Shown: piece by piece, positions 14,001 to 24,400 of the stretch
Layout of the letters: every line of letters begins with the position of its first letter
Position numbering within the stretch: position 1 is the stretch's first letter
Source: Bolinopsis microptera
Taxonomy: Eukaryota > Ctenophora > Tentaculata > Lobata > Bolinopsidae
Direction of reading: 5' to 3'
Assembly (NCBI RefSeq): GCF_026151205.1
Contig: NC_087078.1
Coordinates: forward strand, 10,862,175-10,922,174
DNA length: 60,000 nt
Made by a program: the position numbers and the translations under genes
Notes under the pieces: model-generated
Seen by the model: only the letters and a program-made list of their open reading frames with translations
What the model was told of the DNA's origin: nothing
Databases searched by the model: none

Positions 14001-15650
14001 ACTCAAGTTTGACAATTCTGAGTTTAATTATACTAAGTTACCGAAATGTGACGAAATTCACTTTTCCTGCCCCAAAAGTATAATTTCAATGTGATGAAAA
14101 ATGGGCATGGGTTTCTATACTTCCTTTATCTCTGAATTAATCATTTCAAACTATAATTAGGACTGTTGATGTGAAAGAAAATGTATCTAAATTTTACAAT
14201 GACGTATGTGACGAAATTTACATTTCTTGACCCTATTTTGAAGAACCATACCCCCGACCCCGATTAGAATTCAATATTCTTCCAGGAATTATTGGTAGGT
14301 TATTTTTCAGCAAATCAGAACCCAAGTTTAACAATGCTGAGTTTGATATCACTAATTTACCGAAATGTGACGAAATTTACTTTTCCTGCCCCAACAGTAT
14401 AATTTCAATGTGATGAAAAATGGGCATTACATGGGTTTCTATATTTCCTGTATAAATCCATTCCAATAATAAGGGCAGTTGATATGAAAGAAAATCTATC
14501 TAACTAATGCAATGGCTGATGTGACGAAATTTACATTTCTTGCCCCTATTTTGAAGAATCATACCTCAATTAGTATATAATGTTACTTTATCACCATCAC
14601 TATGTCGATAAATTAGTTATTTTGCCAACACGGAGCAAATAAAGTTATAATTTTTTTTTGTGACGAAATTTACAAATTTTTACCCTGTTCAGGTATTGAA
14701 ATTTATCCAATGTTAACATATCACTGCCATATAATAATTTATATGACCGGCGTATGGTTGAAATATTGTTAATTGACCCATAGTACGTAATATAGGGTGT
14801 TTAAGTGGGTATACTAATATTTACTCATTTTCACACATGTTGAGATATCATACAAATTTATGTGACTAAATTTACCTATTTCTGCCTTCTGTATTTGTAT
14901 TTGCCTATAACAATGAAATATGTGAACAATTCCAAACACATTCAGCTCACAAAATAATGCTAGACTATTCGGCATTTCTTGTCAGGATGTCATAAACATC
15001 CCTCATATAAATTTCTTAAATGTGTGACGGAGTTTACATGGTGCTACCATTTAAGGAAAAAAGTCGCTAAATATGTAGATAATAGTCATATACAGCTATT
15101 CTATGAATTGGAAATTCGAAAATCTGGTCAAACACGGCAACAAGGGGTCCATATAAACTCCGTCACGTTTTTATAGTGTGACAAAGTTTACAACTCACTG
15201 CCGGCCGCATTTAAGCGATATCTTATCGTCTGATAAAGATATCGTTATGCGACAAAGTTTATCTAGAGGATGAAACGATTATCTTAGGGTTAGAGGGTTT
15301 ATATAGTTTCATAGTGTGACACATTTTACATCATCGTGCCATTCAGTAGGGTTACTAATATTTACCAATATCCTCAAACTTCAATGAACGTGTCCATATA
15401 ATCTCCGTTGGTCAGTTTCCTTTCAATTTTATATTTCTAACTCGTTTACATATTGTGGAGTTGGTGCGTAATCTTACGTATTTCTAGCTGCTTATTGCTC
15501 TGAATAATTTTGATAAACTGCACTGTTCCTAACAACACGTCCGGACAGGGTATGGTGCTGAAAGACACCAACACACTAGCTTACTACAACATACCACCAG
15601 AGGCTAACCTGACTCTGAGAATTAAGGAGAGAGGAGGAAAGGGAAAGTAG
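2031..15650 (+). CDS. SF3A1: Splicing factor 3A subunit 1 (3' two thirds, ten exons)
   Basis: SF3A1 is a core protein of the U2 snRNP SF3a complex, acting in the nucleus at branch-point recognition. Ten phase-compatible exons are visible: 2031-2112 (VRKDYNPK), 2356-2541 ([21 protein letters not shown]), 2815-2906 ([13 protein letters not shown]), 3169-3308 (IGKKIGEEE across the junction, WDGHS, EQIEAI), 3567-3715 (Pro-rich), 7293-7477 and 7962-8065 (Gln/Ala-rich), 8421-8547 ([14 protein letters not shown]), 12098-12205 (LPAGKQK) and 15549-15650 (ending [11 protein letters not shown], stop TAG). The last three encode the C-terminal ubiquitin-like domain and its basic tail, both diagnostic of SF3A1. 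The central region is Gln-rich where the human protein is Pro-rich. The N-terminal SURP exons lie outside the window. Introns 5, 8 and 9 contain nested genes or repeats described separately. A possible AATAAA lies near 16053. Confidence 0.95.
3700..5602. repeat. 32-bp minisatellite carrying an SF3A1 exon end and 5' splice site
   Basis: About 59 tandem copies of a 32-bp unit. The array starts at the end of SF3A1 exon 3567-3715: each unit contains the exon's last bases (CTGCTCCTGTTATAG) followed by the donor GTACGT and TGTTATA. Variant units (a TTAATTGTTATAG insertion with CTCTCG replacing CTCCTG) recur near 4015, 4375 and 4990, which suggests higher-order duplication. 32 is not a multiple of three, and reading past the first donor meets TTA TAG, so using any later donor should bring a premature stop into the SF3A1 message. 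Confidence 0.95.
5603..6026. other. Unique intronic sequence, no feature seen
   Basis: About 420 bp of intron between the minisatellite and the stop of the antisense nested gene. No convincing exon, inverted repeat or tandem repeat was seen. Any 3' UTR of the nested gene would lie here. Confidence 0.4.
6027..6797 (-). CDS. Secreted Pro/Glu/Trp-repeat protein nested in SF3A1 intron
   Basis: A 256-aa frame opening with a clean signal peptide ([13 protein letters not shown]). A short spacer precedes about nine imperfect repeats of the type ERWSEPEP, with PEP and PKP dipeptide runs, making the middle rich in Pro, Glu, Lys and Trp and very poor in hydrophobic residues other than Trp. The tail is Ser/Thr-rich ([10 protein letters not shown]), suited to O-glycosylation. 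The ATG lies just after a good acceptor (CATTTTACAG then GATG), so a 5' UTR exon upstream is likely. It lies antisense in SF3A1 intron 5. A structural, adhesive or cuticle-type secreted product would fit, but there is no homology evidence. The opposite-strand frame at 6182-6661 is a shadow of the repeats. Confidence 0.6.
   Translation of the reverse strand: MKVFFLFLSILAQTLEVIESGPLGARGGRGILKVPSKRWREPHFEPNDELEFESDTNWDKRWSEPEPNPERWPEPEPKPKPKPKPEPKLKPERWSEPEQDPEPERWPEPEPKPKPKPKLKPERWLEPEPDPEPERWSEPEPEPEPERWSEWEPEPDPEPEPESWSEPEPKWQWEPERWSDWEPKPERWSEQKRKPETLSGRKRESMAKQALQQGSWPRKETLELHYVTEHTEDDITSGSTGASSTGLTTTMSFTTV
7080..7140. repeat. Short tandem duplication in SF3A1 intron 5
   Basis: The motif CTAGGTGACATAGGTTGGTA occurs twice in close succession (near 7086 and 7114). 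Confidence 0.6.
7495..7780. repeat. ATAGATTTC-rich low-complexity intronic repeat
   Basis: The words TTTCATAGATTTCATAGATTTT recur at both ends of this intron segment (near 7508 and 7727-7770). In the middle is a GC-richer piece (CGGGCCTC twice, CTCGCTGCGCTCGG). It may be a small repeat insertion; no target duplication was recognised. Confidence 0.35.
8548..9780. other. Intron 8 of SF3A1, left part, nothing coding seen
   Basis: AT-rich intron sequence with a short CpG-rich patch at 9080-9130 (GCGCGCGCCGC). No exon, RNA gene or inverted repeat was recognised. Confidence 0.4.
9785..10065. repeat. 21-bp minisatellite (GTTTCACCTGCATCA units)
   Basis: About 13 copies of a 21-bp unit, TGTTGTTTCACCTGCATCAWG, differing mainly at a single A/T position. 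As 21 is a multiple of three, all frames stay open and give spurious frames on both strands. It lies about 670 bp upstream of the nested GPCR. Confidence 0.95.
10730..11787 (+). pseudogene. Single-exon rhodopsin-class GPCR with a 2-bp frameshift, nested in SF3A1 intron 8
   Basis: Seven-transmembrane receptor, about 350 residues if the two frames are counted together. TM1 has the GVPGNVAA signature, TM2 [13 protein letters not shown]3 begins with a conserved-position Cys and ends in [11 protein letters not shown], so DRY is replaced by SRT. TM6 lacks CWxP (YAIFNVP). TM7 has NSTLNPLLY with a full NPxxY, then a basic helix-8 segment (FRKFVRGRF). The frame breaks in a CTCTCT run at 11459-11464: upstream codons are open to 11647 in one frame, whereas TM6, TM7 and the tail lie in another that starts to align exactly there. 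One CT dinucleotide too many explains it. It could be a recent pseudogene, a polymorphic null allele or a base-calling error, because the rest is undamaged. Ligand unknown. Confidence 0.75.
12390..13525. repeat. Two tandem ~570-bp units inside the inverted-repeat element
   Basis: The unit beginning near TAGCGTGTTC at 12389 and again at 12961 includes the shared pieces GCCACGTGACCCATACT, AATGTCACATTTTTGTGAC, GCTGCCCAATTAGCATTTTT and TGGTTTGGAAGGCG. The second copy is diverged by small indels, including an extra stretch around 13180-13235. Confidence 0.8.
13530..14600. repeat. Three and a half tandem ~310-bp units inside the inverted-repeat element
   Basis: Units start near 13528, 13850, 14160 and 14470 with a GTTGATRTGAAAGAAA word. 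Each carries TGTGACGAAATTTACATTTC, then CAATATTCTTCCAGGA, then a second TGTGACGAAATT site and AATTTCAATGTGATGAAAAA. Chance open frames here (for example 13571-13777) are not genes. Confidence 0.8.
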
Positions 15651-16060
15651 ACGTTTCACCTGCTTATAATTTTATTTGCTACCTAGAAACGCTTATTTTA
15701 ACCTTTCTTATTGTTGAGTAGGCTGTAAGGAGGTTATGTCAATTTGTTTTGGACGTGTCAGCTTTTTACAAATTTACGTCACTTTCCTAACAGACGTCAA
15801 ATTCTGTATTTTATCGTGGTTATTTAAAATTTAAGAGGTTTTGTTCTTCGAAGCTGTAAGAGGTTTCCTTCAAACAATTTCCGATCAGAAATGCAGAGCA
15901 AAATGTTGAATCGAACATAAAAATATTCCTTTTAACCCTAATTTTAATTTTCATCGTATAATCGTGTTTTATTTCTTGTATCTTGGATTTTTTGGAATTA
16001 AAAATAAGAAATCCTTAAATTGTGAAATGAAAATTCAGAGTTGAGACACAGTTAATAAAC
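15651..16060. other. SF3A1 3' UTR and flank
   Basis: AT-rich sequence following the SF3A1 stop. There is no further exon. The first clear AATAAA is near 16053 at the edge of the retrotransposon copy, so the polyadenylation site is uncertain. Confidence 0.35.
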
Positions 16061-16069
16061 TGCGGAGTG

Positions 16070-18400
16070 ACTAAAATGCTATACAGCAAAAACAGAAGGC
16101 TCCAACCAAACACTCCACCTACTGATCCTAACCACCCTAACAACTCTCAAGCTCTCTCTCTTCAACCCTCATTCCCTCACTCCTCTTGGTGCACAAAACC
16201 ATTCTAACCTATGTATGTCCCCCTTACGGGTTCCACAAGCCCAACGGTACATAGTTAGACGAAAAACAGAGAAGCCTTGATTGCCAGATCAAGGACTGCA
16301 TCAGTAGCAGCGAAATACGGATATACCTTCTCCCTTACAGTCAGCGAGCTGACAACTATCTGCCTGTGTCTTTTAGGCCTTGCCACACCACCTTCGCTAT
16401 TGCATCCGCTCGCCCGTATTCACTGACACATGCCACACCTGGTTTTAGTATGAAGATGTACGCATATTCACCCAAGATGCGGAGATGCCTCAGTTTAGCG
16501 AGTTGAGATACAACAGCAAACTCACAGGAGCATGGATCAAAATCATCAGTTACCAACCTGACACCGTTTCGGGGCTTTAATCGCAATACGGTTTCCTGTC
16601 AGGCGCCCCAGCAGTCCACCCTTGAACCACCATCTGATCCGAGAGTCACTTGAGGAGACCCGTTAGAGCTCGCAATTGGCGACGAGATAACGTTTATGGT
16701 ACCTCTAGATGTTATAGTGAACTCTCAAGCTCCAACCTTCCTGAACTCCCACTCCCTCTTTCTCGATAACAAGTAAATCCATCTGGAACAGTGGGCTGCC
16801 TCTTTCCCACTGTCCCGTACCAGCTTCTTCAGCTCTCTTCCCCTAAAACCAATCCTCCTCGCAGCTCTCTCCAAACTCTGCGCAACCACTCCCCTAGCTC
16901 CAACTTCGACTGCGGCATTATAACAGCACCAACCTTTCGCCTGAATCTCAGCCTGCAGACCACTGTATCGGTCGAGTTTGTACTCGTGCGATTCAGCGAT
17001 CCGCTCTTCAGATGGTACTGTTAGCTCCCACCAAATAACTGTCTTTGCTGACCTTGAGAATATCACAAGGTCCGGCCTCAGCCGTGTTTCCACAATCTCA
17101 CTGGGAAACTTAAGCTGCCCCTCAAGGTCTGACTGCACTATCCAATCCCGATACCGACTCAGGATCCCGAAACCACGACTCTCCTTCCGGTCGTCTTTAC
17201 CTGCTTTTCTCCTCCCAGCAGGAACAAAATCAATGAACTGTCTTCCATCGCCGGCCTTGTTCTTATAAGTGTTCACTCGGCGATCACAATGGAAGACAAC
17301 CTGTTCAGATATCTGCTTCAGAACCTTGTCGTGCCGCCATCTATACCTTCCTTGACTAAGGGCCACCTTACATCCAGAACAGCGTTAGCCAGGTCAAGCC
17401 ATACTACACTCAGATCCTTCTTCTTGACCTTTGCCTCCTTCAGTACCTCCCACATGGCACCAAAATGCTCCGTGCACCCACGGACGCCTGGCACACCACC
17501 CTTCTGTATAGAGAGGTCTACATATCCATTCGAGACAACAAAGCTGGTCAACCTTTTCGCCAGGATCGCCAAATAGATCTTCCCTTGAATGTTACCCAGG
17601 GAAATAGGCCGTCCCGAACTTGGTGAAAAGTCGCCATCCGCCTTTGGGATGTAGACACCCTCGAAATACCTACAATTGTCAGGATATTCTTCTAACTTAT
17701 ATCCAGTTCTTAACAGGTCCCAGAGATTCTTGGCAATACCAGGACATCTCTTGTACACTGTGTATGGGATCCCGTTGTTACCCGGGGCACTCTTGCTCCT
17801 TGCCTTCTTTACAACCTCCTCAAACTCCTTCTTGGATACCGTTGTGAGGTCAAAGGCAACAGAGGGTTCAGGAGCACACTCAGGCAGACCCTCAAGTATA
17901 CCAAGGGGCTGCTGCCGAGCTGGATCTCCGTACGTTCTGGCCAAGTGATCATCTAGCTCCTCCTTTGAACACTTAAGCTCCCCCACTGGACTTGGATTTA
18001 GCACTCCCTTGACTGTCTTGAAAGGGTCGCGTCCAAAATCCCCTCTAACTCTCCTTATCTCTTTCTGCTTCTGTCTCCTTTTCTCAGCCCTCCTCAACTT
18101 CATCAAACGAGCAGCCAACACTCAATAATGCCTCATAACCATCCTTCTCTATCTCACTCCTTGCCTTCCTTTTCTTCCTCCTCAACTGCTTCCTCTTTTC
18201 AATCAGGCTGTCAATCTCCTCCTTTCGCCTGTTCTTAAAGCTCATGGACTTCTTTCCACTACCAGCACCTACTTCAACAATACCAAACAACTTGGCACCC
18301 TCGTCGTACACTACATCACAATGACTCACCATCTTCTCTTGAAATGGTTTCCGCTTGAGAACCACTGCAAACTTCTCTACCACACTCTCATCAAACTCCG
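16070..18400 (-). mobile_element. Deleted non-LTR retrotransposon (reverse transcriptase 5' half joined to endonuclease-like 3' end)
   Basis: The minus-strand pieces, 5' to 3', are: a basic N-terminal fragment (18084-18383); a reverse-transcriptase part (17318-18121) with SKSAPGNNGIPYTVYKR, GRPISLGNIQGKI and the palm motif A start VVWLDLANA; then an abrupt switch at about 17340 into ALSQGRYRWRHDKVL (16725-17366). The last fragment carries RPDLVIFSRSAKTVIWWEL, a pattern like the PD-(D/E)XK restriction-like endonuclease of some site-specific non-LTR elements. RT motifs B to E, including the catalytic DD box, and the zinc-finger region are missing at the junction. The 16070-16720 stretch is 3' non-coding or a decayed tail. 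It is dead as an autonomous element. Confidence 0.8.
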
Positions 18401-20037
18401 TCTACTCGAACTCCCTAGTGACTGTTTTAGTGCTTCATGAATATCCTCAGACTTCCTATCAGTCCTACAAGTTCTGCCATGTATTATTGTACAGAGCATA
18501 TTCTTAAAGTTTGTACCTGTATCCCTTTCTCCTTTCTTCGACATCTTGTCCAGTGAGAGGTATCTGCTTGCCTCCCGTCTCGACCAGTAGAAATGATCCC
18601 AGCATACAAAGGACCGAGATAAAAGCTAGACCGCCAAGAGGCACTGCTTTGTGAGTGATGGGTGCCAAATTGTTGAATATAAACGGACCTATGAAGGAGC
18701 CAAGTCTAGAAATGCCACAACAACTGCTCAACACAATACCCCTATGTGTTGTTGGTGCTATTTCTCCTGTCCAAAGAAACAAACCTGAGTAGGCTCCGTT
18801 CACAAACATGACCCCGATTAAACTCATGAGGCTTTGCAGTGTCCAGCCACCTCCAAATGCAACGTTTAGTATCGCTATAAGATAACTAAGAGTGGCCCCT
18901 AGAAACATGGCTATCATGGTCCTTCTCCTTCCCAACAAGCCTATTAAAGAGACAGTCATAAAATAAGACACTATTCTTCCAACACCAGCCATAATGTACC
19001 CAGAGTATCTATCTGGTAGTATTTTTCCCCAACTAAAGCTAAAGCCAGTATAAAACATAGCAGTGGATGGCCAAAGGGTCACGAGGATAATCGTCTCAAG
19101 TCGAAGACTTGGGTACCTAATAAATTCGATCAGTTGCTGTCTGGCATCATGGTTTCTATCTTTAGTGTTTCTGACGTCCGTTATTTGGATGTTTTCTAGA
19201 TCCAGGTCCATGTTGTTTAATTTCGCCAAACCCTTAAAGGCTTTTTTAGCTGCCTCCACGTCATTTTTTATCAAAAAGAATCTGGGCGATTGGAGGTTGC
19301 TAAAAACAGGGGTTTGCTAAAAACATGTTGTTCCAGCTATACATGAAGTAGCCGATTCCTACTGCAATGGGGTAACCAAATGAACTCAAACACCCTGCCC
19401 AACAATTCATGATGTTCCTATGTTTTGATGGAAGAAGTTCGGCAGTGAGAAGGTACATGCCATTGGACGTTAAAATGTTAGCAAGACCAATGAAATACCT
19501 AATTGCTAGGAGTAAGGTGTAATAATGACAAAATTTCCCCATTAAAAGTGAAGAAATCCCGATGACCATGCCAATCATTGCTGTTTTCTTTCCCCCAATT
19601 TTATCCAACAAGTAACCACCTAGAATTAATCCTGACAATCCTCCAGCATACATAATAGAAGTTAACAAGGTTTTTTGTGCCTTTCGGGATCCGACATCAC
19701 AATACAAATCAAACTCTGCAGAAAATGAGGTATGTTCAAGATTCCATTCTATGTCAGAAGATCCAACGGTCAGTTCTTTTTTGCCATCTACTTCTTCGGT
19801 GATTTCGCAAGGAAATTTTTGCAGTAATGATGGATTGGCTCTTGTCAAATTAAAGCACTTTTCAGATTTGCATTTCCAAGTGTCGTCGGGAGTTGGGTCA
19901 ATACCTGGATCGAAATAGGAATTAGTAATTTGCTAAAATAAATACAGATTTTTGATCCTTTTCATTAAAAGTGGTGCATATAGGTATACGCAACAAACTT
20001 TAAATTTCTTCCTGGCCGTATGTACTGACTAATGTTA

Positions 20038-21458
20038 CACTGGTGTGCCCACCTACGAGTGAAATTGAAACGTAGCGCGCCTGAAACGTCGCGCGCCTGA
20101 AACGTCGCGCGCCTGAAAGCATGACAATGTCAGCCGCGCCGAAAGCTTTCATAAGGTTTCAGTAATCGCGTCTGCGGCAAATTAGAAAATTTTAAAAATT
20201 TGCCAGTATTTGTCACAATTTGGCGGGACTGGAATATGATGCATTGGTTCGGTTAAAAAACCACCAGATATAATGATAACAAGATTAACGGTGACTGAAA
20301 TATGGCGAAAACTTGTTTAGCCCACAGCTATTGAAAATGTCGAGTTTACGAAGCTTGATGACTTAATGATAACACAATTCTTTTAGGCAGATAAAGATAT
20401 TAAATCAAATACGTGAAAACATAGCACAGTATGATAAATAAATGAACATTATTCTTAGTTTATTCCTTTTGTGTGAATAAGATCACCGTAGCAGACAGCA
20501 GTTCACGCAACATTGGCCGTGTGGACTGCTTGTCACTTGCGGAGGACATTTAAAAAACACGTTCTAGAAAAGTACACGTGTTAGTCAAAACAATACATGC
20601 ACGTATTACAAAAATAATTACAAGTGTTAAATTACCAATTCTTAAAAATACACGTGTTACAAATACAAATACACGTGTAACAAAATACTGAGCACATATC
20701 AGGCCATATATTTGCTTAAATTTGAAGTGAGTTAAGTTTTAGAACCCTTTAAAAGCAACTCTAAAACTCAAATTCTTACCATTCTGAAAGGATTGGATGC
20801 TAAACGATGAGTATCGTTGATCAGGAGCTCTATTTATCAGGTTTTATAAAAACGCCAATAGAAAAATGCGAAGATTTTTTATAGGGTCTCCCAGGAGATT
20901 CTATGTACTTCCAAAAGTATACATCCATTTTTTTTCCAGGTGTATTCGAGGAAATGTCTAAGCTTGTTATGTATGCAGTTTCATTGACCTAATACAAATG
21001 ATGGAATTTAAGTGAATTTAATCTGGCGGGTGGTGTTTCTTTTATGCAGATAAAGAGCTGAGTTGTGGTCTAAGATGGGAAGCCATAACTTATCTCTGGA
21101 TCTCAATCGGGTTGACATAATTAAAATAATAATGCAATCTTGTCCTTGTCCTCTCCCCAGAATCCACAAGATGGTTAGGAGAATCGTCGAGGGACAAGCT
21201 GCGTCCGAAGAGCTCCGAAGGAGGCTTTTCAATCAGTTCCAGCCTGAAATGAACAGTTTTCACAGACTCTGCATAATATACAATTAATAATAAAGCTGGA
21301 CCTGTTCTTATGATAAAATTAATTAAAAATAAACCATGTTCCCCACTTGGAAACGATGTCACAGACAACACAGCCACACAATTTAACGGTAAAAATTTTT
21401 CATTAAATAACTGACCCAACAAATTCGAGTAATGAGGAGGAGACTGAATCTTACTTAC
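20038..21458. repeat. Left terminal inverted repeat of the Harbinger element
   Basis: It is the inverse of 36545-38211. Outermost are three tandem 16-bp CpG-rich words (GAAACGTCGCGCGCCT, 20066-20117). Around 20570-20690 there is a cluster of TACACGTGTTA palindromes. The inner part carries the last exon shared by both element genes. The inner limit coincides with the donor GTAAGTAAG of the second gene. Confidence 0.9.
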
Positions 21459-24400
21459 TGTCTTCGCGTCTGCCGCGATCTTGAGTAGGATCTTTCCTGC
21501 GTGCTCCATGAGCTCCAGTTCGTCTGAAAGAGTTCTAAACATTAGTGGGGGGGGGGGTCAATTTCATTTTACCTCATTCGGGCAGCCAAAATTGGGATGA
21601 GGTAAAATGAGGTAAAGTGAGGTAAATGAATCTAGTTTTCTGAGCCTTTTTAGAGACAAATGTTTTTGCCGAAATTTACTTTATTTTACCTAATTCGGGC
21701 AGCCAAAAAAGGGAAAAATGAGGCAAAATGAGTCAAAATAGGGTTTACCCCCCCCCCCCCCCACATTAGTCGCCAAAGATTCAATGATCCTACATTTCTT
21801 GTTGTTGTACGGATAGTATTATATGGAGACAGGTTGCTTTGACCACACATCATATCAACAAAACGAATTCAGTTTTTTTCCTGTGCAAACTTATTGGATT
21901 GGAAAGCAGATTGTGGCAGATTGTTTTGTCTAGGTAGTTAAATCTCGCGGCTTTCGACCGGTGCAAGATTTTGTTGGGGAGACCCTAGTATTTGGACGTG
22001 ATCAAGGATTTTTTGTTGCAAAAAAAGAGTAGCAAATATTTTGGCTGGGCCGCGCCGGTGAGCCAATTTTTTCCGGGACTGTTTGATCGAATACCTATAA
22101 ATAAGTTACCTTGATATGCGACAGCCGACAGCTGGGCAATACTCTTGCCGAACACATCCCATCTATCCTCCTGGAGGATCTGTCTCGCCTGTTCGGCCAC
22201 GGCTCCTGATAAAAGACTGAGGTTCAAACAGACATGAAATTTGCTAAAAGTAAAGAGATGGATTTCTGAGATAACCTGCAGAAGTGGGTTAGTTTTAACT
22301 TTAGAACTGAGTTATATACACATACCAAGTGAAACGTGACTTATAGTGACCTAAAACTGTAGTGGTTTCGATTGCATATCTACTAACCCCCATTTCGACC
22401 GTGAATGGGTATTATATCGCTTAAAATAGACTTGATGTGCGTCAAACCAGCTACCTTTGTGTGGAAACGGCGATGCAATCTTCGACTTGAAGAAAATTAA
22501 TGTCCGAAAGTTTAAAAACGATATGTTGCACTTGAATTATTACCTATCACCGGATTGATCTTCAAAGCCTCCTCAACCATTGTCGCCGAAGTATCTCGGA
22601 GGCCCTTGGGGTGAAGATGTCGTCTCTCTGAAATGATAAAGGCGTGACTAAGTTATTTTCGACGTTGCACAGAGGGAAACCTTACGCCTTAAGGTTAGGG
22701 AGTTTTGTATTATGGCGAACGCGTCAGTTATCACACAAAAGTCTGATTAAATAATGCGGTTTCCAATTTTTACTCGTCACAAAGATCGTACAAAAAAATG
22801 GTCAAAGATGAAAGTATCAACTTTAATTGACCAAAGATGAATTCTTCCTGCGCCTGGTGAGTGGTGACCCATCCATATTACAGGCGATAATTCTAAATGA
22901 TGTTTAGAAATAGCTGTAACTCACTCAGGCGACTCTCGGACTCTTTCTGAAGTCTGGATATGTGGTCTTTTCGGACCTTGCCGGTTGGAGGCGCAGGCCC
23001 GGCTGCTGGTGTGGTGTCCGGTTGAACGGGGGGTTTTGCGACGGGGGCCCGGGGCTCGCTCCGGATGGCCAAAGCTATTCTCTGAACAGCACCTGGAAAC
23101 GTCACAGCGGATTAGTGTATGAAAACGAAGTTATTGCAGGATGTTCCTACTTGAAGAATCGTATTGTAAACCATAAAATTTCAAACTGGGAGTCCGCTCT
23201 GACGATGACACAAAACTGTTTCTACGATCAGTAGATAGTACAAAAAATGACTAAACAAATATTAGCATATTCAGCACAGGTAGCGCCTAGTGACCCATCC
23301 GGATGACTTTTAAAATAGCTATAACTCACTCTGTTCACTCTCGGGGGCTGTCAATGATCCAGGTTTCGTGACGGGAACCGGGGGCATCTTCTTTATCACT
23401 CTCTGAATAGCACCTGGGAATCGCCTACGATTAACCATAATGCAGCAATTCATTTTAAAGCCCAAGATAGGCTATACTGATACAGACGATCAGAGAAGGT
23501 AGGGCAAATTTATCGTCGGTCATGAGTTACAGCGAAATTCTCATACAGTGATATGAGTGAGCTTCACTATGGTATAATTATAATGTAACAATATGTATAC
23601 CTATGTCGCATCTCTCGAAAATATTAGAGACCCTGATCGGAGCCTCGTTAACAGTTGTTGCCAATTGTTCTCCTCCATCAACACTGTCTTCTCCGGGTTG
23701 CTAAAGGTCAATGGTAGGTAAAATTAATAGCTAATGTAATATCTAATACACCACGTGAAAGCGATTCATAATCAATACCTATCAGGACTCAGGGGGGAAT
23801 GATCAATTTATGTTCAATCAGTGAGAATATTAACTGTTAAGTTGAAGAACTATATTCAAACCTTGTCGTCTTTAAGCTGTAAAGAAGTTCCAAAAAACTT
23901 TCTTGATGTCTTCGTCTAACTTTGTCAGACTTCCACTCTGTCCATCACCACTCCTACCTCCCTGTTCAGGAAATGTTTATACTGTATGCCACAGCATGTT
24001 TTTGAAGCATAGGCAATTATAAACACTGCAAACATTCCACCCGACTGAACTAAGGTGATGTTGCAGTCGGTAATTATCAACTGGAACCTAGTAAAGTAAA
24101 AAACGGGAAACTTGTTTAAACTTGTACAAAGCAAAATGCCTGCTTATCATGTACAGCTCAATCTGATTACGGATGTTCTCATTGATCCCACTGCCAGGAC
24201 CTTATTTCGGAAGATCTGTGACATCAAGTATAATTACTTACCCTTTATCTTTTTGAGGGCGGTGATCAGCTCACAGATTGTAGATATTAGCAACTTCCTA
24301 TTTGCCGAAGTCTTGTCTTTTTTCTCATCAATGTGCACTGTAATTACAGCCGAATGAGTAAGTGGAGTAGATACCTGATCAGTGATCACATAGTACCTTA

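Larger units (their letters stand above)
12292..15401. mobile_element. 3.1-kb non-autonomous inverted-repeat element with arrays of a GTGAC..TTTAC motif
   Basis: The ends are inverted copies: TTATATGGACACGTTCATTG plus GAAGTTTGAGG at the left, and its reverse complement at 15361-15401. The repeat starts with TATA at both ends, so a TA target duplication is possible. The inside is tandem blocks: a roughly 570-bp unit twice (about 12390-13520) and a roughly 310-bp unit three and a half times (about 13530-14580). No protein of its own. About 20 copies of TGTGACRAARTTTACA are scattered through it. An internal copy of the end sequence lies near 12913. It sits in SF3A1 intron 9. Confidence 0.75.

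Noticed and set aside
21008-21287. Small frames in the left TIR mirrored at 36727-37006
   Set aside because: They are the antisense or alternative frames of the shared TIR exon and appear twice only because the TIRs are copies.
23925-24134. Possible C-terminal fragment of a Ulp1-type protease (VQSGGMFAVFIIAYA)
   Set aside because: Resembles the segment after the catalytic Cys of transposon-linked Ulp1 proteins, but the DCG motif is absent and the segment is short; it may instead hold an exon of the second Harbinger gene (from about 24010).
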